64,000 nucleotides of DNA, taken from VBCK01 sp035511515. GTDB taxonomy: Bacteria > Pseudomonadota > Gammaproteobacteria > Burkholderiales > Burkholderiaceae_F. Positions within the stretch are counted from its first letter, which is position 1, and each line of letters begins with the position of its first letter. The notes under the pieces are model-generated. The model was not told the origin of the DNA, did no database searches, and saw nothing but the letters and a program-made list of their open reading frames with translations. The stretch lies in NCBI GenBank assembly GCA_035511515.1, contig DATKFG010000030.1, positions 1 to 64,000 of the forward strand, read 5' to 3'. Positions 52,955 to 61,713 of this stretch are shown here, one piece after another. The position numbers and the translations under genes are program-made.

Positions 52955-54364
52955 CTACATTCGCTCCGCACTCGTGCGCAAGCGCGTGACCTGCTCACGA
53001 TAGAAGCCGCCGCGCTGGGTTCGCGGGACGACGTACTGGTCATACAGGATGAAAGCAACGACGACCGCAACCCAGGTGAGGCCGGCCTTCCAGTTCATGT
53101 ACAGCGACACGCCCGTCATGATCGCCGTCAGGATCGTAACAAACCATGCAATCGGAACACCGTACCTGACTTCGAGCGGCCTCTGCAAGGTCTGGCTGGC
53201 CCGCATCCTCAAGAAGAACACGGCGATGACCAGGTACAGCGTCGTGGCCCACATCTCGAGCACGGAGATGACAAAGTCGACATCGGTGATATAGGTGCCG
53301 CCGATGGTGAAAGCCGCCAGAAAGACGATCGCCACCCAGGGCACCGACCGCGTGGAATAGCGTCCGATCGCCTGCGGCAGCGCGCCCTGTTGCGCGTACA
53401 GGGCCAGCACCTTGCCTTCGGCCATGAAGAAGACGCTCAGCGTGGTGTAGGTGGCGACCAGCATGCAGCCCAGGGCGATGTAGTACAGCGCTCCGGTGCC
53501 CAGCTTGGCCTGCACCGTCTCGACAGTCGGAACGGACATCTGCGCCAGCGCGGCCAGCGGCAGTGTCGCGAGGAGGGCGAATGCGAACGGAATTTGCCGT
53601 GCCCACAGCTGCCAGGCAGCCGACAGCAGGCCGATGTCGCGCGATCGGCGAAAATCGTGCCACTCGTCGACCAGCACCTGTTGAACCTCCAGAACGGCCG
53701 CCATGATTCCAATCCACAGCGCGGTGACATGGAACGGCGAAATCCAGGTAATCGGCGTCGGCGATTCCCAGTTGCTCGCCCACACTTTGGCGTCCGAAAC
53801 GAGCATCCAGACGGCGATCGCGAGGAACACGTCGCCCACCAGCGTCACCACCACCAGGGCCGACTGAACCTTGCCGGTGATCTGGGTCCCGTACAGGTTG
53901 AGCGCCACGACGGGTCCGATGATCACGAATGGCCAGATCCACTTGTGGACGGTGGGAAACATCAGCGACATCAAGCCCTGCCCCACCACCAGCTCCAGCC
54001 ACATGAAGGCGCCGTAGACCAGCGTGTAGCTGACGAAGTAGGCGGTCCCGAGCGAGAACAGGCGCGACTCGCGTCCGTACGACTGGATCGAGCCGGGCTC
54101 CGGTACCGCCGTGATCATTTCGCGGTACAGCCACCAGGCGCAGTTGATGATCAGCGCGCCCACCCCGAATCCGATCAGCGTCCATTTCACGCCGTACAGG
54201 CTGGCGATATACATGATCCAGGCCCAGCCGGCCGTGAACAGCATTTCACCAGTGCCGATCGCCGAGACGTCAAACCAGTTCAGGGCCTTTTCATCGACCA
54301 GGCGGATGTCGTCGCCCGCCCCTTCCAGATCGCTGGCGCTTTCGCTTTGTGCGCTCACACCCAT
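52955..54364 (-). CDS. APC-superfamily amino-acid/amine permease
   Basis: About 469 residues, 12 helices, with APC features: VSAIGTGEMLFTAGWAW in the first helix, EPGSIQSYGRE and a late PWVAIVFLAAFTIGG. Starts at ATG 54364; ATG 54403 and GTG 54358 are also possible. Family members import amino acids, polyamines and related cations by symport. As the first gene of the leftward operon it probably brings in the pathway substrate, which would therefore be amino-acid-like or a charged nitrogen compound. Confidence 0.85.
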   Translation of the reverse strand: MGVSAQSESASDLEGAGDDIRLVDEKALNWFDVSAIGTGEMLFTAGWAWIMYIASLYGVKWTLIGFGVGALIINCAWWLYREMITAVPEPGSIQSYGRESRLFSLGTAYFVSYTLVYGAFMWLELVVGQGLMSLMFPTVHKWIWPFVIIGPVVALNLYGTQITGKVQSALVVVTLVGDVFLAIAVWMLVSDAKVWASNWESPTPITWISPFHVTALWIGIMAAVLEVQQVLVDEWHDFRRSRDIGLLSAAWQLWARQIPFAFALLATLPLAALAQMSVPTVETVQAKLGTGALYYIALGCMLVATYTTLSVFFMAEGKVLALYAQQGALPQAIGRYSTRSVPWVAIVFLAAFTIGGTYITDVDFVISVLEMWATTLYLVIAVFFLRMRASQTLQRPLEVRYGVPIAWFVTILTAIMTGVSLYMNWKAGLTWVAVVVAFILYDQYVVPRTQRGGFYREQVTRLRTSAERM

Positions 54365-54443
54365 CCGCTCCCCCTGTGGCCCGTCACGCGGGTGCATTCC
54401 CATGCCGAGCGCCCAGTGTATCCACTTTTTTTACCACTCAGAG

Positions 54444-54464
54444 TACCGTCCTCCGTATACGGTA
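54444..54464. promoter_or_regulatory. palindromic operator candidate between the divergent operons
   Basis: TACCGT at 54444-54449 and ACGGTA at 54459-54464 form an inverted repeat, and CCGTATACGG at 54453-54462 is a perfect 10-bp palindrome inside and overlapping it. The site lies between the permease start (54364) and the GntR start (54591), where a GntR regulator would be expected to bind. No clear -35/-10 pair was assigned. Confidence 0.5.
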
Positions 54465-54590
54465 TGGTGATTTTGCCCCTGGCCCCGAGCGGCGATGCTA
54501 TCCTGCACCGCACTCAGGCAGGCGCCTGCCGCATCCGGTGCCTGCGAATGGATCAGGACAAAGCGCTGATAAAACGGACCGGGAAAACCC

Positions 54591-55313
54591 ATGACAGACG
54601 TCGGGAACAGCTCCAAACCATTGATTGAACGAAGGACCTTGTCGTCCCAGCTGTACGAGATCCTCGAGGGCAAAGTGATCAGCGGCCAACTGGCGCCCGG
54701 GACCCGCCTTTCCGAGGAGTCGGTGGCGGAGACTTTTCAGGTGAGCCGATCGCCGGCGCGCGAGGCCCTGCTCGATCTGGAGCGGGCGGGCCTTGCCGAG
54801 CGTGTCGGAGCGCGCGACCGGATGATCACCATCCCGACGCAGGAAACGATCTCGGCCAAGTACGAGCTTTGGTGGATCGTCGACATCGGCAGGACCTACC
54901 TGGCGGCCCTGCGCGCCACCGAGCAGGACCTGGCCGAGCTGCACCGCTACCTCGATCGGATGGCACGCGCCGTCAAAGGACGCGACGTCAAGCGCTATCG
55001 GGCGGCCTGCGACAAGTGGCACCAGAAGATCCGGCGCGGCTGCCCGAACGAATACGTCAACCAGGTGGGCGGCGACTGTGACCTGTACTTGAAATGGCTC
55101 GAGGTGCTCTACGACCGCTCACCCGATATTTCGGAGCAGACGGTCGCCGAGCACGCGCGCATCCTCGATGCTTATGAGCGCAAGGACCTGGGGGCGCTGT
55201 CCGAATCGATCCGGGTGCATATCACCCGTCAGCGCGATCGGATTCTGGGGCTCTTCGGCGCGACAGGCTCGGCTGCGTCACTCACCCCTGGGGCGGCGCG
55301 GGCCGCCGACTGA
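54591..55313 (+). CDS. GntR-family (FadR/FCD subgroup) transcriptional regulator
   Basis: 240 residues: N-terminal winged helix with the GntR motif LAPGTRLSEESVAETFQVSR and SPAREALLDLERAGL, and a C-terminal all-helical ligand domain of FCD type, with two His (WHQKI and EHARI) of the usual metal-site set. The regulator is read divergently from the permease operon and together with RidA and the other enzymes. It most likely senses the pathway substrate or an intermediate. Confidence 0.92.
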   Translation: MTDVGNSSKPLIERRTLSSQLYEILEGKVISGQLAPGTRLSEESVAETFQVSRSPAREALLDLERAGLAERVGARDRMITIPTQETISAKYELWWIVDIGRTYLAALRATEQDLAELHRYLDRMARAVKGRDVKRYRAACDKWHQKIRRGCPNEYVNQVGGDCDLYLKWLEVLYDRSPDISEQTVAEHARILDAYERKDLGALSESIRVHITRQRDRILGLFGATGSAASLTPGAARAAD

Positions 55314-55330
55314 CCCGAATCCAAAGCGGG

Positions 55331-55741
55331 ATGGCGAACGTGGCACAAATCAAGATCTTCAATCCACCGCAGCTCGGCACGCCGCTCGGTCAGTACTCGC
55401 AGGTCTCGCGCGTGAAGGCCTCGGAATTCATCTTCATCGCAGGCCAGGTCGGAGCGCGTGCCGACGGAACCATTGTCGAGGGATTCGACGCGCAGTGCGC
55501 TCAGGCGTTTGCCAATACGCAGACTGCGCTCGAATCCTGCGGCGCGACCTGGGCGAATGTCGTTCAGTTCACGACCTACCTGGTGCACTCGCAGGACATT
55601 GCGCTGTTCATGAACTACCGCCTGCGCGAGTTTCCAAGGATGTTTCCCAACGGCGTCTATCCGCCCAATACGCTGCTGATGATCGATCGGCTCGTCAAGG
55701 AGTCGCTGTTGTTCGAAGTGCACACGATCGCGGCGCTGTAA
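55331..55741 (+). CDS. RidA-family (YjgF) deaminase-like protein
   Basis: 136 residues with QYSQVSRVKASEFIFIAGQVG, the AFANTQTALES helix and MIDRLVKESLLFEVHTIAAL, in which Arg corresponds to the substrate-binding arginine of RidA. RidA enzymes hydrolyse enamine/imine intermediates; a relative acts as 2-aminomuconate deaminase in aromatic pathways. Seventeen bases downstream of the GntR gene, in the rightward catabolic run. Confidence 0.9.
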   Translation: MANVAQIKIFNPPQLGTPLGQYSQVSRVKASEFIFIAGQVGARADGTIVEGFDAQCAQAFANTQTALESCGATWANVVQFTTYLVHSQDIALFMNYRLREFPRMFPNGVYPPNTLLMIDRLVKESLLFEVHTIAAL

Positions 55742-55781
55742 CCGCGGACCGAACGGATCGCCGATCGGGACACTTTCCGCC

Positions 55782-56627
55782 GTGACCTACTCCGATCATC
55801 ACCTCACGGTCGACGGCATCCGTGCCCATTACATTCAGGGCGGCCGTGGCCATCCGTTGCTGCTGATCCACGGGTCGGGTCCCGGCGCATCGACCGTCGG
55901 CAACTGGCGCCGGGTACTCGACCCCCTGGCCGAGCATTTCCATGTGTACGCGATGGACCTGATCGGATTCGGCTCATCCGGGCGCAAGCCGCAACCGCCC
56001 TATTTCGATCTGGAACTGTGGCTTCGGCAATGCCGTGCGCTGATTGCTCAGATGCCCGGACCGCAGATCGGCGTGGTGGGTCATTCGCTCTCGGCTTCGC
56101 TCGCGTTGAAACTCGCCGCAACCGAGCCGCGCATCGCGCAGGTATTGACCACGGGCGCCATGGGCGCGCAGTTCGATGTCAACGATTCGACGGTCAGGGT
56201 CTGGACGTTTCCGGCGACCCGCGACGAATTGCGCCGCACGGCGGAAGTTCTGCTCTATGACAAATCCCTGATCGATGACGCGTACCTGGACGCTCGGGTC
56301 GCCATTTTGTACAAAGACCCCGGCTACGGCCCTTATTTCGCTTCGATGTTCTCGGGCGACCGCCAGGCCTTTGCCGATCAGGCCGTGCTGTACGCGGGCG
56401 ACCTGACGCGGATCTCGTGCAAGGTCGCGATGCTGCACGGCCGTGACGACGTTGCATTTCCACCCGCGATCACGCTGGACATCGCGCGATACCTGCCTCA
56501 GGCGGACGTCACGCTGATCGGGCGCTGCTCGCACTCGATTGCGATGGAATATCCGGAAAAACTGCTGTCGGCGGCGCGCTCGCTGTTTCCCGACGAGTCG
56601 AGCGCGTCCCGGAAAGGACCTTCATGA
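55782..56627 (+). CDS. alpha/beta hydrolase, meta-cleavage-product-hydrolase-like
   Basis: 281 residues with oxyanion motif LLIHGSGPGAS, nucleophile Ser102 in VVGHSLSAS, an Asp in GRDDVAFPP and a His in CSHSIAMEYPE, the order of MhpC/BphD-type C-C hydrolases. The elbow is G-x-S-x-S in place of the usual G-x-S-x-G. The start has no strong ribosome binding site, and its end overlaps the amidohydrolase gene. Could hydrolyse an amide, ester or vinylogous ketone of a ring-opened intermediate. Confidence 0.88.
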   Translation: MTYSDHHLTVDGIRAHYIQGGRGHPLLLIHGSGPGASTVGNWRRVLDPLAEHFHVYAMDLIGFGSSGRKPQPPYFDLELWLRQCRALIAQMPGPQIGVVGHSLSASLALKLAATEPRIAQVLTTGAMGAQFDVNDSTVRVWTFPATRDELRRTAEVLLYDKSLIDDAYLDARVAILYKDPGYGPYFASMFSGDRQAFADQAVLYAGDLTRISCKVAMLHGRDDVAFPPAITLDIARYLPQADVTLIGRCSHSIAMEYPEKLLSAARSLFPDESSASRKGPS

Positions 56628-57988
56628 GCGACCAGGGGAGCACCGGAACCACGCTCTACGGGCGGGTCATCGACGGAACCTTGACCGCGCCCATTCAGGA
56701 CGGCGCGGTCGTTTTCTCCGGAGATCGGATTGTCTGGCTGGGAGAGCGCAGCCGGATGCCGCCGTCCTACGCGAAACCCGAGTACCGCCAGGTTCAGCTG
56801 CCGGGCCGCAGCATCCTGCCGGGACTGATCGACGGACATACGCACATCTCGTTCGGGGAGGCGCGATCCGAGGAGGAACTCGCGCTCTATACACCGGTCG
56901 AGTACCGCACGCTCAAGGCTGCGATGAATGCGAAAAAAGTCCTCCAGGCCGGGGTCACGAGCGCGTTTGACGCCGCAACGACCTACAACATCGCCCCGTG
57001 CCTGCGCGATGCGATCGATGTCGGCATGTTCGAAGGTCCGCGCTTCGCCGTCTCGGGGCGCCAGCTGACGACCCACCAGGGCCTCGAGGACTCGTTTCCG
57101 AACGAGATGCAATTTCCTCCGGGCCAGGCCGCCGTCCTGATCAAGACCCAGTCCGACCTGATCGAAGCGATTCGCTACCAGGTCAAGGATCGCGTCGATT
57201 GCATCAAGGTGTCGGGCTCCAACGACTCGCTGATCACGCCCGATTCGCTCGATGGTTCCGCGCTGACGGTCGAGGAGTTGACCATTGTGGCCACCGAAGC
57301 GCGGAGGCTCGGAGTCATGAGTTCGACGCACGCGCGTTCGCGCGATTCGGTGCTGGGAGCGGCCAAGGCGAAGTTTGACCTCATCTTCCATGCGTCCTAC
57401 ATCGACGACGAAGGCATCGAGCTGTGCTTGAAGAACAACATCGTGATCACGCCCACACTCACGCTTCTGGTCAACATCATCAATGCGAACCGCGGGCGGG
57501 CCGGTGTGTCGGGCGTGGACGCGTTCAAGCGCGAGGTCGAGGCCGCGCAGGCCGGCCTGACCAAGGCCTGGCGTGCCGGGATTCCATTGATTGCCGGCTC
57601 GGAGTCCGGCTGGTCTCCCGTTCCGTACGGGCAATGGCACGCGCATGAGCTGCAGGTGTTCGTCGAACTGCTCGGGATGACGCCGCTGCAGGCAATCAAC
57701 AGCGCGACCTTGACGGCCACCCGGGTCCTGCGGCGCTTCGGGCACGAGGTCGGAAAGCTCGAGGTCGGGCGCCTGGCCGACATCATCGTCGTCAACGGGG
57801 ATCCGACACGCGATATCACGGTGCTCCAGAAGAAGACCTTGCTGGACTTCGTGTTCAAGGGCGGCGTCGAAGTCGACCTGCGTCCGGCGCCGACGCCGCG
57901 CCGCTGGTACTTCGAAAAGCACAAGATCTTTCTGAATGGAACGTTCAACTACGACGAATCGCGAAACGGCGGGGTCATGGTTGCTTGA
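56624..57988 (+). CDS. metal-dependent amidohydrolase, imidazolonepropionase-like
   Basis: 454 residues: N-terminal beta sandwich, then TIM barrel with metal motif GLIDGHTHISF, CIKVSGSND (bridging Lys), SSTHARS and FHASYID (His ligands), and a C-terminal RLADIIVVNGDPTRDI. The position that normally reads GTD (metal-bound Asp) reads IAGSESG, a Glu. Such enzymes open cyclic amides or cleave C-N bonds. ATG 56624 overlaps the previous stop (ATGA), so the two are coupled. Confidence 0.87.
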   Translation: MSDQGSTGTTLYGRVIDGTLTAPIQDGAVVFSGDRIVWLGERSRMPPSYAKPEYRQVQLPGRSILPGLIDGHTHISFGEARSEEELALYTPVEYRTLKAAMNAKKVLQAGVTSAFDAATTYNIAPCLRDAIDVGMFEGPRFAVSGRQLTTHQGLEDSFPNEMQFPPGQAAVLIKTQSDLIEAIRYQVKDRVDCIKVSGSNDSLITPDSLDGSALTVEELTIVATEARRLGVMSSTHARSRDSVLGAAKAKFDLIFHASYIDDEGIELCLKNNIVITPTLTLLVNIINANRGRAGVSGVDAFKREVEAAQAGLTKAWRAGIPLIAGSESGWSPVPYGQWHAHELQVFVELLGMTPLQAINSATLTATRVLRRFGHEVGKLEVGRLADIIVVNGDPTRDITVLQKKTLLDFVFKGGVEVDLRPAPTPRRWYFEKHKIFLNGTFNYDESRNGGVMVA

Positions 57989-58002
57989 GGGAGGAAGCCA
58001 CA

Positions 58003-59211
58003 ATGAGTCGAAGCGTGGAAATCGTGGGGGCGGGACTGGCCGGACTTGCAGCGGCGTGCCGGTTTGCGCAGCTCGGCTGGCGCGTTTCGCTTCACGAGCG
58101 CAGCCACGAGCTTCGCATGTTTGGCGCCGGAATCTGGTTGTGGGAGAGCGGGCTCAAGACGCTGTCGGTCCTGGGCGCGTTCGAGCAGGCAACGGCGCGC
58201 GCACGCACGATCCAGGAATGGCGCATTGCGGACCGTAACGGCAATACGCTGATGTCCCGCCCCATGACCCGTACCGATCGCCTGCTGCTTCCGCCCCGTG
58301 CCGATCTGTACCAGGCCCTGATCGACCGCGCGATCGCGCTCAACGTCGAGATTTTCACGTCGTCGACCGTGACCGACGTGAACGCGGAGGGCGAAATCGT
58401 CCTGCAGAGCGGCGCCCGACGACGCGCCGACCTCGTGCTGATCGCCAATGGCGCCTACTCGGTGCTGCGCGAGCAGATCCTCGCCACCGCCTGGATGGAC
58501 TTCGGAATCGAGGCCGGCATCCGGATGCTCATTGACCAGAAACCGGGCGACCCGACCGAAATCATCACCGAATACTGGGACGGCGCTTGGCGCTTGCTGT
58601 TCAACCCCTGTACTTCGGGTGAGAACTACATTTTCCTGAGCGCGCCGGTCGGCGATGAGCGTGCCCGCAAGCTGCCGATCGACCGCGCGCTGTGGAAGGA
58701 GCATTTTCCGGATGCCGGCGGTCTGATCGACCGCTTTTCCGAGGCCAGCCGCTGGGACCGGCTCGTCAACGTGCGCTGTCGCCACTGGTCCGATGGACAT
58801 GTTGCCGTGATCGGCGACGCCGCCCACGCGATGCCGCCGAACCTGGGCCAGGCCGCCAACACCGCGTTCATCAACATCATGGCGCTCGCCATGATCCTGG
58901 AGGACAACCGCGATATTCCCGGTGCGTTGCGCACGTGGGAGGTCGCACAGCGCCCCATCAGCGATCACGTCCAGTGGTGGTCGTACCTGTACGGCTTCGT
59001 TTTGGGCAAATGGCCCGAGAAGCAGCTGGCGCTGCGCTCGGATGCCTTGCGGGCCCTGTCCAAGACCGAATGGTTCGACCACTCGCTGAACCTGGGGGCG
59101 CGACACGTTCCGGCCGGGTTCGAAGGCGTGGGGGTGATTACGCCCCAGGTGCCACGGAAGTTTCCGGTCGAGTCGATCGTATCGATGCTCGCGAGCCGAG
59201 CCGTCGGGTAG
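58003..59211 (+). CDS. FAD-dependent aromatic hydroxylase (PHBH-fold monooxygenase)
   Basis: 402 residues from ATG 58003 (GGAGG upstream). FAD motifs: EIVGAGLAGLAAACRFAQLGW (in two parts), and GDAAHAMPPNLGQAANTAF. The middle DG motif, normally GADG..S..R, reads IANGAYSVLRE. The family includes hydroxybenzoate and hydroxynicotinate monooxygenases and the ring-opening pyridine oxygenases. It likely hydroxylates, and possibly opens, the ring made available by the molybdenum hydroxylase. Confidence 0.88.
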   Translation: MSRSVEIVGAGLAGLAAACRFAQLGWRVSLHERSHELRMFGAGIWLWESGLKTLSVLGAFEQATARARTIQEWRIADRNGNTLMSRPMTRTDRLLLPPRADLYQALIDRAIALNVEIFTSSTVTDVNAEGEIVLQSGARRRADLVLIANGAYSVLREQILATAWMDFGIEAGIRMLIDQKPGDPTEIITEYWDGAWRLLFNPCTSGENYIFLSAPVGDERARKLPIDRALWKEHFPDAGGLIDRFSEASRWDRLVNVRCRHWSDGHVAVIGDAAHAMPPNLGQAANTAFINIMALAMILEDNRDIPGALRTWEVAQRPISDHVQWWSYLYGFVLGKWPEKQLALRSDALRALSKTEWFDHSLNLGARHVPAGFEGVGVITPQVPRKFPVESIVSMLASRAVG

Positions 59212-59280
59212 TCCGCACGAACGGGAGCCCGCGAGCGGGCCCTCGAGAGTGAATTCGTATCGATTGGAGAGGAAGTAGCG

Positions 59281-60186
59281 ATGAAGCTCGGTGCATGGCG
59301 GGTGGGTGGCGGCACGCGCGTGGCCGTCGTAGAGAACGATCGGCCGGCACGCTGGCTGCCGCCAGCGGTCGAAGACGTTTCCGACGTGATCGACAATCCC
59401 GCGCTGCTCAGGGCTTCGGCGGAGCCGGTTAACGGCGCTGGAACGCCGGTGGCCCCGATCCAGCGGCCACGCCGCAACATCTTTTGCGTCGGAAAGAACT
59501 ATCGAGATCACGCCAGGGAGTTCGAACGTTCCGGCTTCGACGCGAGTTCCGGCGCAACGGAGATTCCCGATGCGCCGATCTTCTTCACCAAGGTCCCCGA
59601 GTGCGTCGTGGGGTCGCACGAGCCGATCAGCTATGACCCTGCCGTGTCGACCGCGCTCGATTACGAAGGCGAGCTCGCGGTCATCATCGGTACAGGGGGC
59701 CGCGCGATTCCACACTCGTCGGCGATGGATCACGTCTGGGGCTACACGATCATCAACGACGTCACCGCGCGCGACGTGCAGAGCCGCCTGAAACAGTGGC
59801 ACGTCGGCAAGTCGTTCGATACGTTCTGCCCGATGGGTCCATGGGCTGTGACCGCCGACGAAATCAACCTGGCACAAACACAGTTGAAGACGTGGGTCAA
59901 CGGGGAGCTGCGCCAGAACGCCAACACCTGCGACCTCATTTTCGACGTGCCCACCATTGTCGCCGTGCTTTCGGCCAGCATCACGCTGTACCCCGGCGAC
60001 ATCATTGCGACTGGAACGCCGGCCGGCGTCGGCATCGGCTTCAAGCCACCGCGCTATCTGAAAGAGGGCGATATCGTGGCGATCGAAATCGCCGGCCTCG
60101 GTCGCCTCGAAAATCCGGTGGTGGCCCGCGCCGGCGGGGTGGTCGATCCGGTCGTTGCGCGCTTGCTCGCAATCAAGAGCGGTTAG
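59281..60186 (+). CDS. fumarylacetoacetate-hydrolase-family enzyme
   Basis: 301 residues. The FAH C-terminal fold is clear: FCVGKNYRDHAREF, FTKVPECVVG, metal-site DYEGELAVIIG, GYTIINDVTARDVQ, KSFDTFCPMGPW and IATGTPAGVGIG. The family cleaves or decarboxylates diketo acids, the usual late step in aromatic breakdown (hydratase, decarboxylase, or pyruvate hydrolase). AGAGGAAG before the ATG is a strong ribosome binding site. Follows the monooxygenase after 69 bases. Confidence 0.9.
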   Translation: MKLGAWRVGGGTRVAVVENDRPARWLPPAVEDVSDVIDNPALLRASAEPVNGAGTPVAPIQRPRRNIFCVGKNYRDHAREFERSGFDASSGATEIPDAPIFFTKVPECVVGSHEPISYDPAVSTALDYEGELAVIIGTGGRAIPHSSAMDHVWGYTIINDVTARDVQSRLKQWHVGKSFDTFCPMGPWAVTADEINLAQTQLKTWVNGELRQNANTCDLIFDVPTIVAVLSASITLYPGDIIATGTPAGVGIGFKPPRYLKEGDIVAIEIAGLGRLENPVVARAGGVVDPVVARLLAIKSG

Positions 60187-60254
60187 AAGTTCAGCGGCGA
60201 CACCAACTTGTTCAGCCTTTTTTTGTCTGCAACCACTGGGTCGGAGGGCACAGG

Positions 60255-61652
60255 ATGAAAAAATTAGCGGTACTGACGGTTTGCTGGGCAGCCGTACTGA
60301 TCGCGACCCGCGCACCGGCGGCGGTAACGGCGCAGGAAGCGGACCACCTCGGCAAGGACCTGACGGCGGTCGGCGCCGAGAAGGCCGGCAACGCGGATGG
60401 CACGATCCCCGCCTTCGAAGGCGCCAACACGCCCCTGCCTGGGTGGGAATGGGGCAAGCTGCGCAGCCAGTATTCGAAGTTCAAGGACGAGAAGCCGCTG
60501 TTTTCGATCGACGCTTCCAACGTCGACAAATACGCCAGCCAGCTGCCCGACGGCCAGATCACGGCGCTGAAGACGGTCAAAGGGTACCGGATGGACGTGT
60601 ATCCATCGCACCGTACCTGCGGCATCACGCCGGTGCACGCCGAGCGGACCAAGGCCAACGCGACCGAAGCCAGGATCGGTCCCGACGGCTGGTCGCTGGA
60701 GCACGCCAGGACGGCGGGCGTGCCGTTCCCGATTCCGAAGTCCGGGGTCGAGGTCATGTACAACGTACGCATGCGGCCGGCCGACGTCGGCGTCATCTAC
60801 AACGACGGCACCAGCGTCATCAGCCCGCGCTCCGGCACCCACGAGTTCACCTGGTACCAGTGGATCCTTTACTTCTATTACCCGTTCCAACGTCCCGAGA
60901 AGCCCTCGGTCGAGGCCGACGGCAACGTCGAATTCTTCGTGTATTACAACTTCTCGAAGCCCCCGGCGCTGGCCGGGCAGGGGTTCGTTGCGACCAACTG
61001 GATGAACAAGGATCCGGAGTCGTACTACTACTTTCCGGGGCAGCGCCGGGTGCGTCGACTGCCCAGCTATATCTTCGACACGCCGCTGATCGGGTATGAA
61101 AATCAATACATGATCGACGAGCAGATCATGCTGTGGTCGACCCTGGACCGCTTCGACTACAAGCTGCTGGGCAAGAAGGAGATGTACGTCGGCTACAACC
61201 AGTTCAAAACTTACGACTACTCGGCCGATCCGAAGGTCATCTTCCAGGAGTCCTACGTCAATCCGGACTATCGTCGCTATGAACTGCACCGGGTCTGGGT
61301 GGTCGACGCACGCATCAAGCCCAGATACCGCCACCTCGCACAGCACCGCATCTATTACGTGGACGAGGACAGCTGGGGCGCGGTGGCGCTTACCGACTAC
61401 GATAAGGACGAGAAAGTCTGGAAGAACGTCGAATCCTTCCTGATCCCGGCCTGGGAGATCGGCGGCACCTGCGTCTACAGCCCGACCGAAATGTGGGACC
61501 TGCAAAACGGGCGCTACGTGTTCGATTACATGTCGATTGGCGGCGGCAAAGACATCAAGTGGATCAAGGAAACCGATCCAGAAGCCAAACAGGCCTGGCT
61601 CAAGTCCGACTTTTACACGCCCGAGACCTTGCGAGCGCTGTCTGAACGCTGA
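60255..61652 (+). CDS. DUF1329 periplasmic/outer-membrane-associated protein
   Basis: 465 residues with a signal peptide (KKLAVLTVCWAAVLIATRAPAA). Family features: DLTAVGAEKAGNADGTIPAF near the start, YPSHRT, FYYPFQRP and YYFPGQRRVRRLPSY, and a C-terminal domain. DUF1329 proteins are LolA/LolB-like and usually paired with a DUF1302 barrel and an RND exporter in clusters for steroid or aromatic breakdown. Neither partner is visible here. It may help deliver hydrophobic substrate. Confidence 0.85.
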   Translation: MKKLAVLTVCWAAVLIATRAPAAVTAQEADHLGKDLTAVGAEKAGNADGTIPAFEGANTPLPGWEWGKLRSQYSKFKDEKPLFSIDASNVDKYASQLPDGQITALKTVKGYRMDVYPSHRTCGITPVHAERTKANATEARIGPDGWSLEHARTAGVPFPIPKSGVEVMYNVRMRPADVGVIYNDGTSVISPRSGTHEFTWYQWILYFYYPFQRPEKPSVEADGNVEFFVYYNFSKPPALAGQGFVATNWMNKDPESYYYFPGQRRVRRLPSYIFDTPLIGYENQYMIDEQIMLWSTLDRFDYKLLGKKEMYVGYNQFKTYDYSADPKVIFQESYVNPDYRRYELHRVWVVDARIKPRYRHLAQHRIYYVDEDSWGAVALTDYDKDEKVWKNVESFLIPAWEIGGTCVYSPTEMWDLQNGRYVFDYMSIGGGKDIKWIKETDPEAKQAWLKSDFYTPETLRALSER

Positions 61653-61688
61653 CCGCCGGTTCGATGGTGGCGAACTTCGGTTACCTAC

Positions 61689-61708
61689 ACGTTCTGATAA
61701 CGTATAGG
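61689..61708 (+). promoter_or_regulatory. inverted repeat and -10-like box before xdhC
   Basis: ACGTT at 61689-61693 and AACGT at 61699-61703 form an inverted repeat with five bases between. TATAGG (61703-61708) could be a -10 element, with TTACCT 16 bases further upstream. A transcript from here would have almost no leader, and AGGG is the only ribosome-binding-like sequence before ATG 61714. Confidence 0.35.
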
Positions 61709-61713
61709 GCGCT

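Noticed and set aside
53390..54628. Long plus-strand frame opposite the permease
   Set aside because: Arg/His-rich shadow of a gene with clear membrane helices; no motif.
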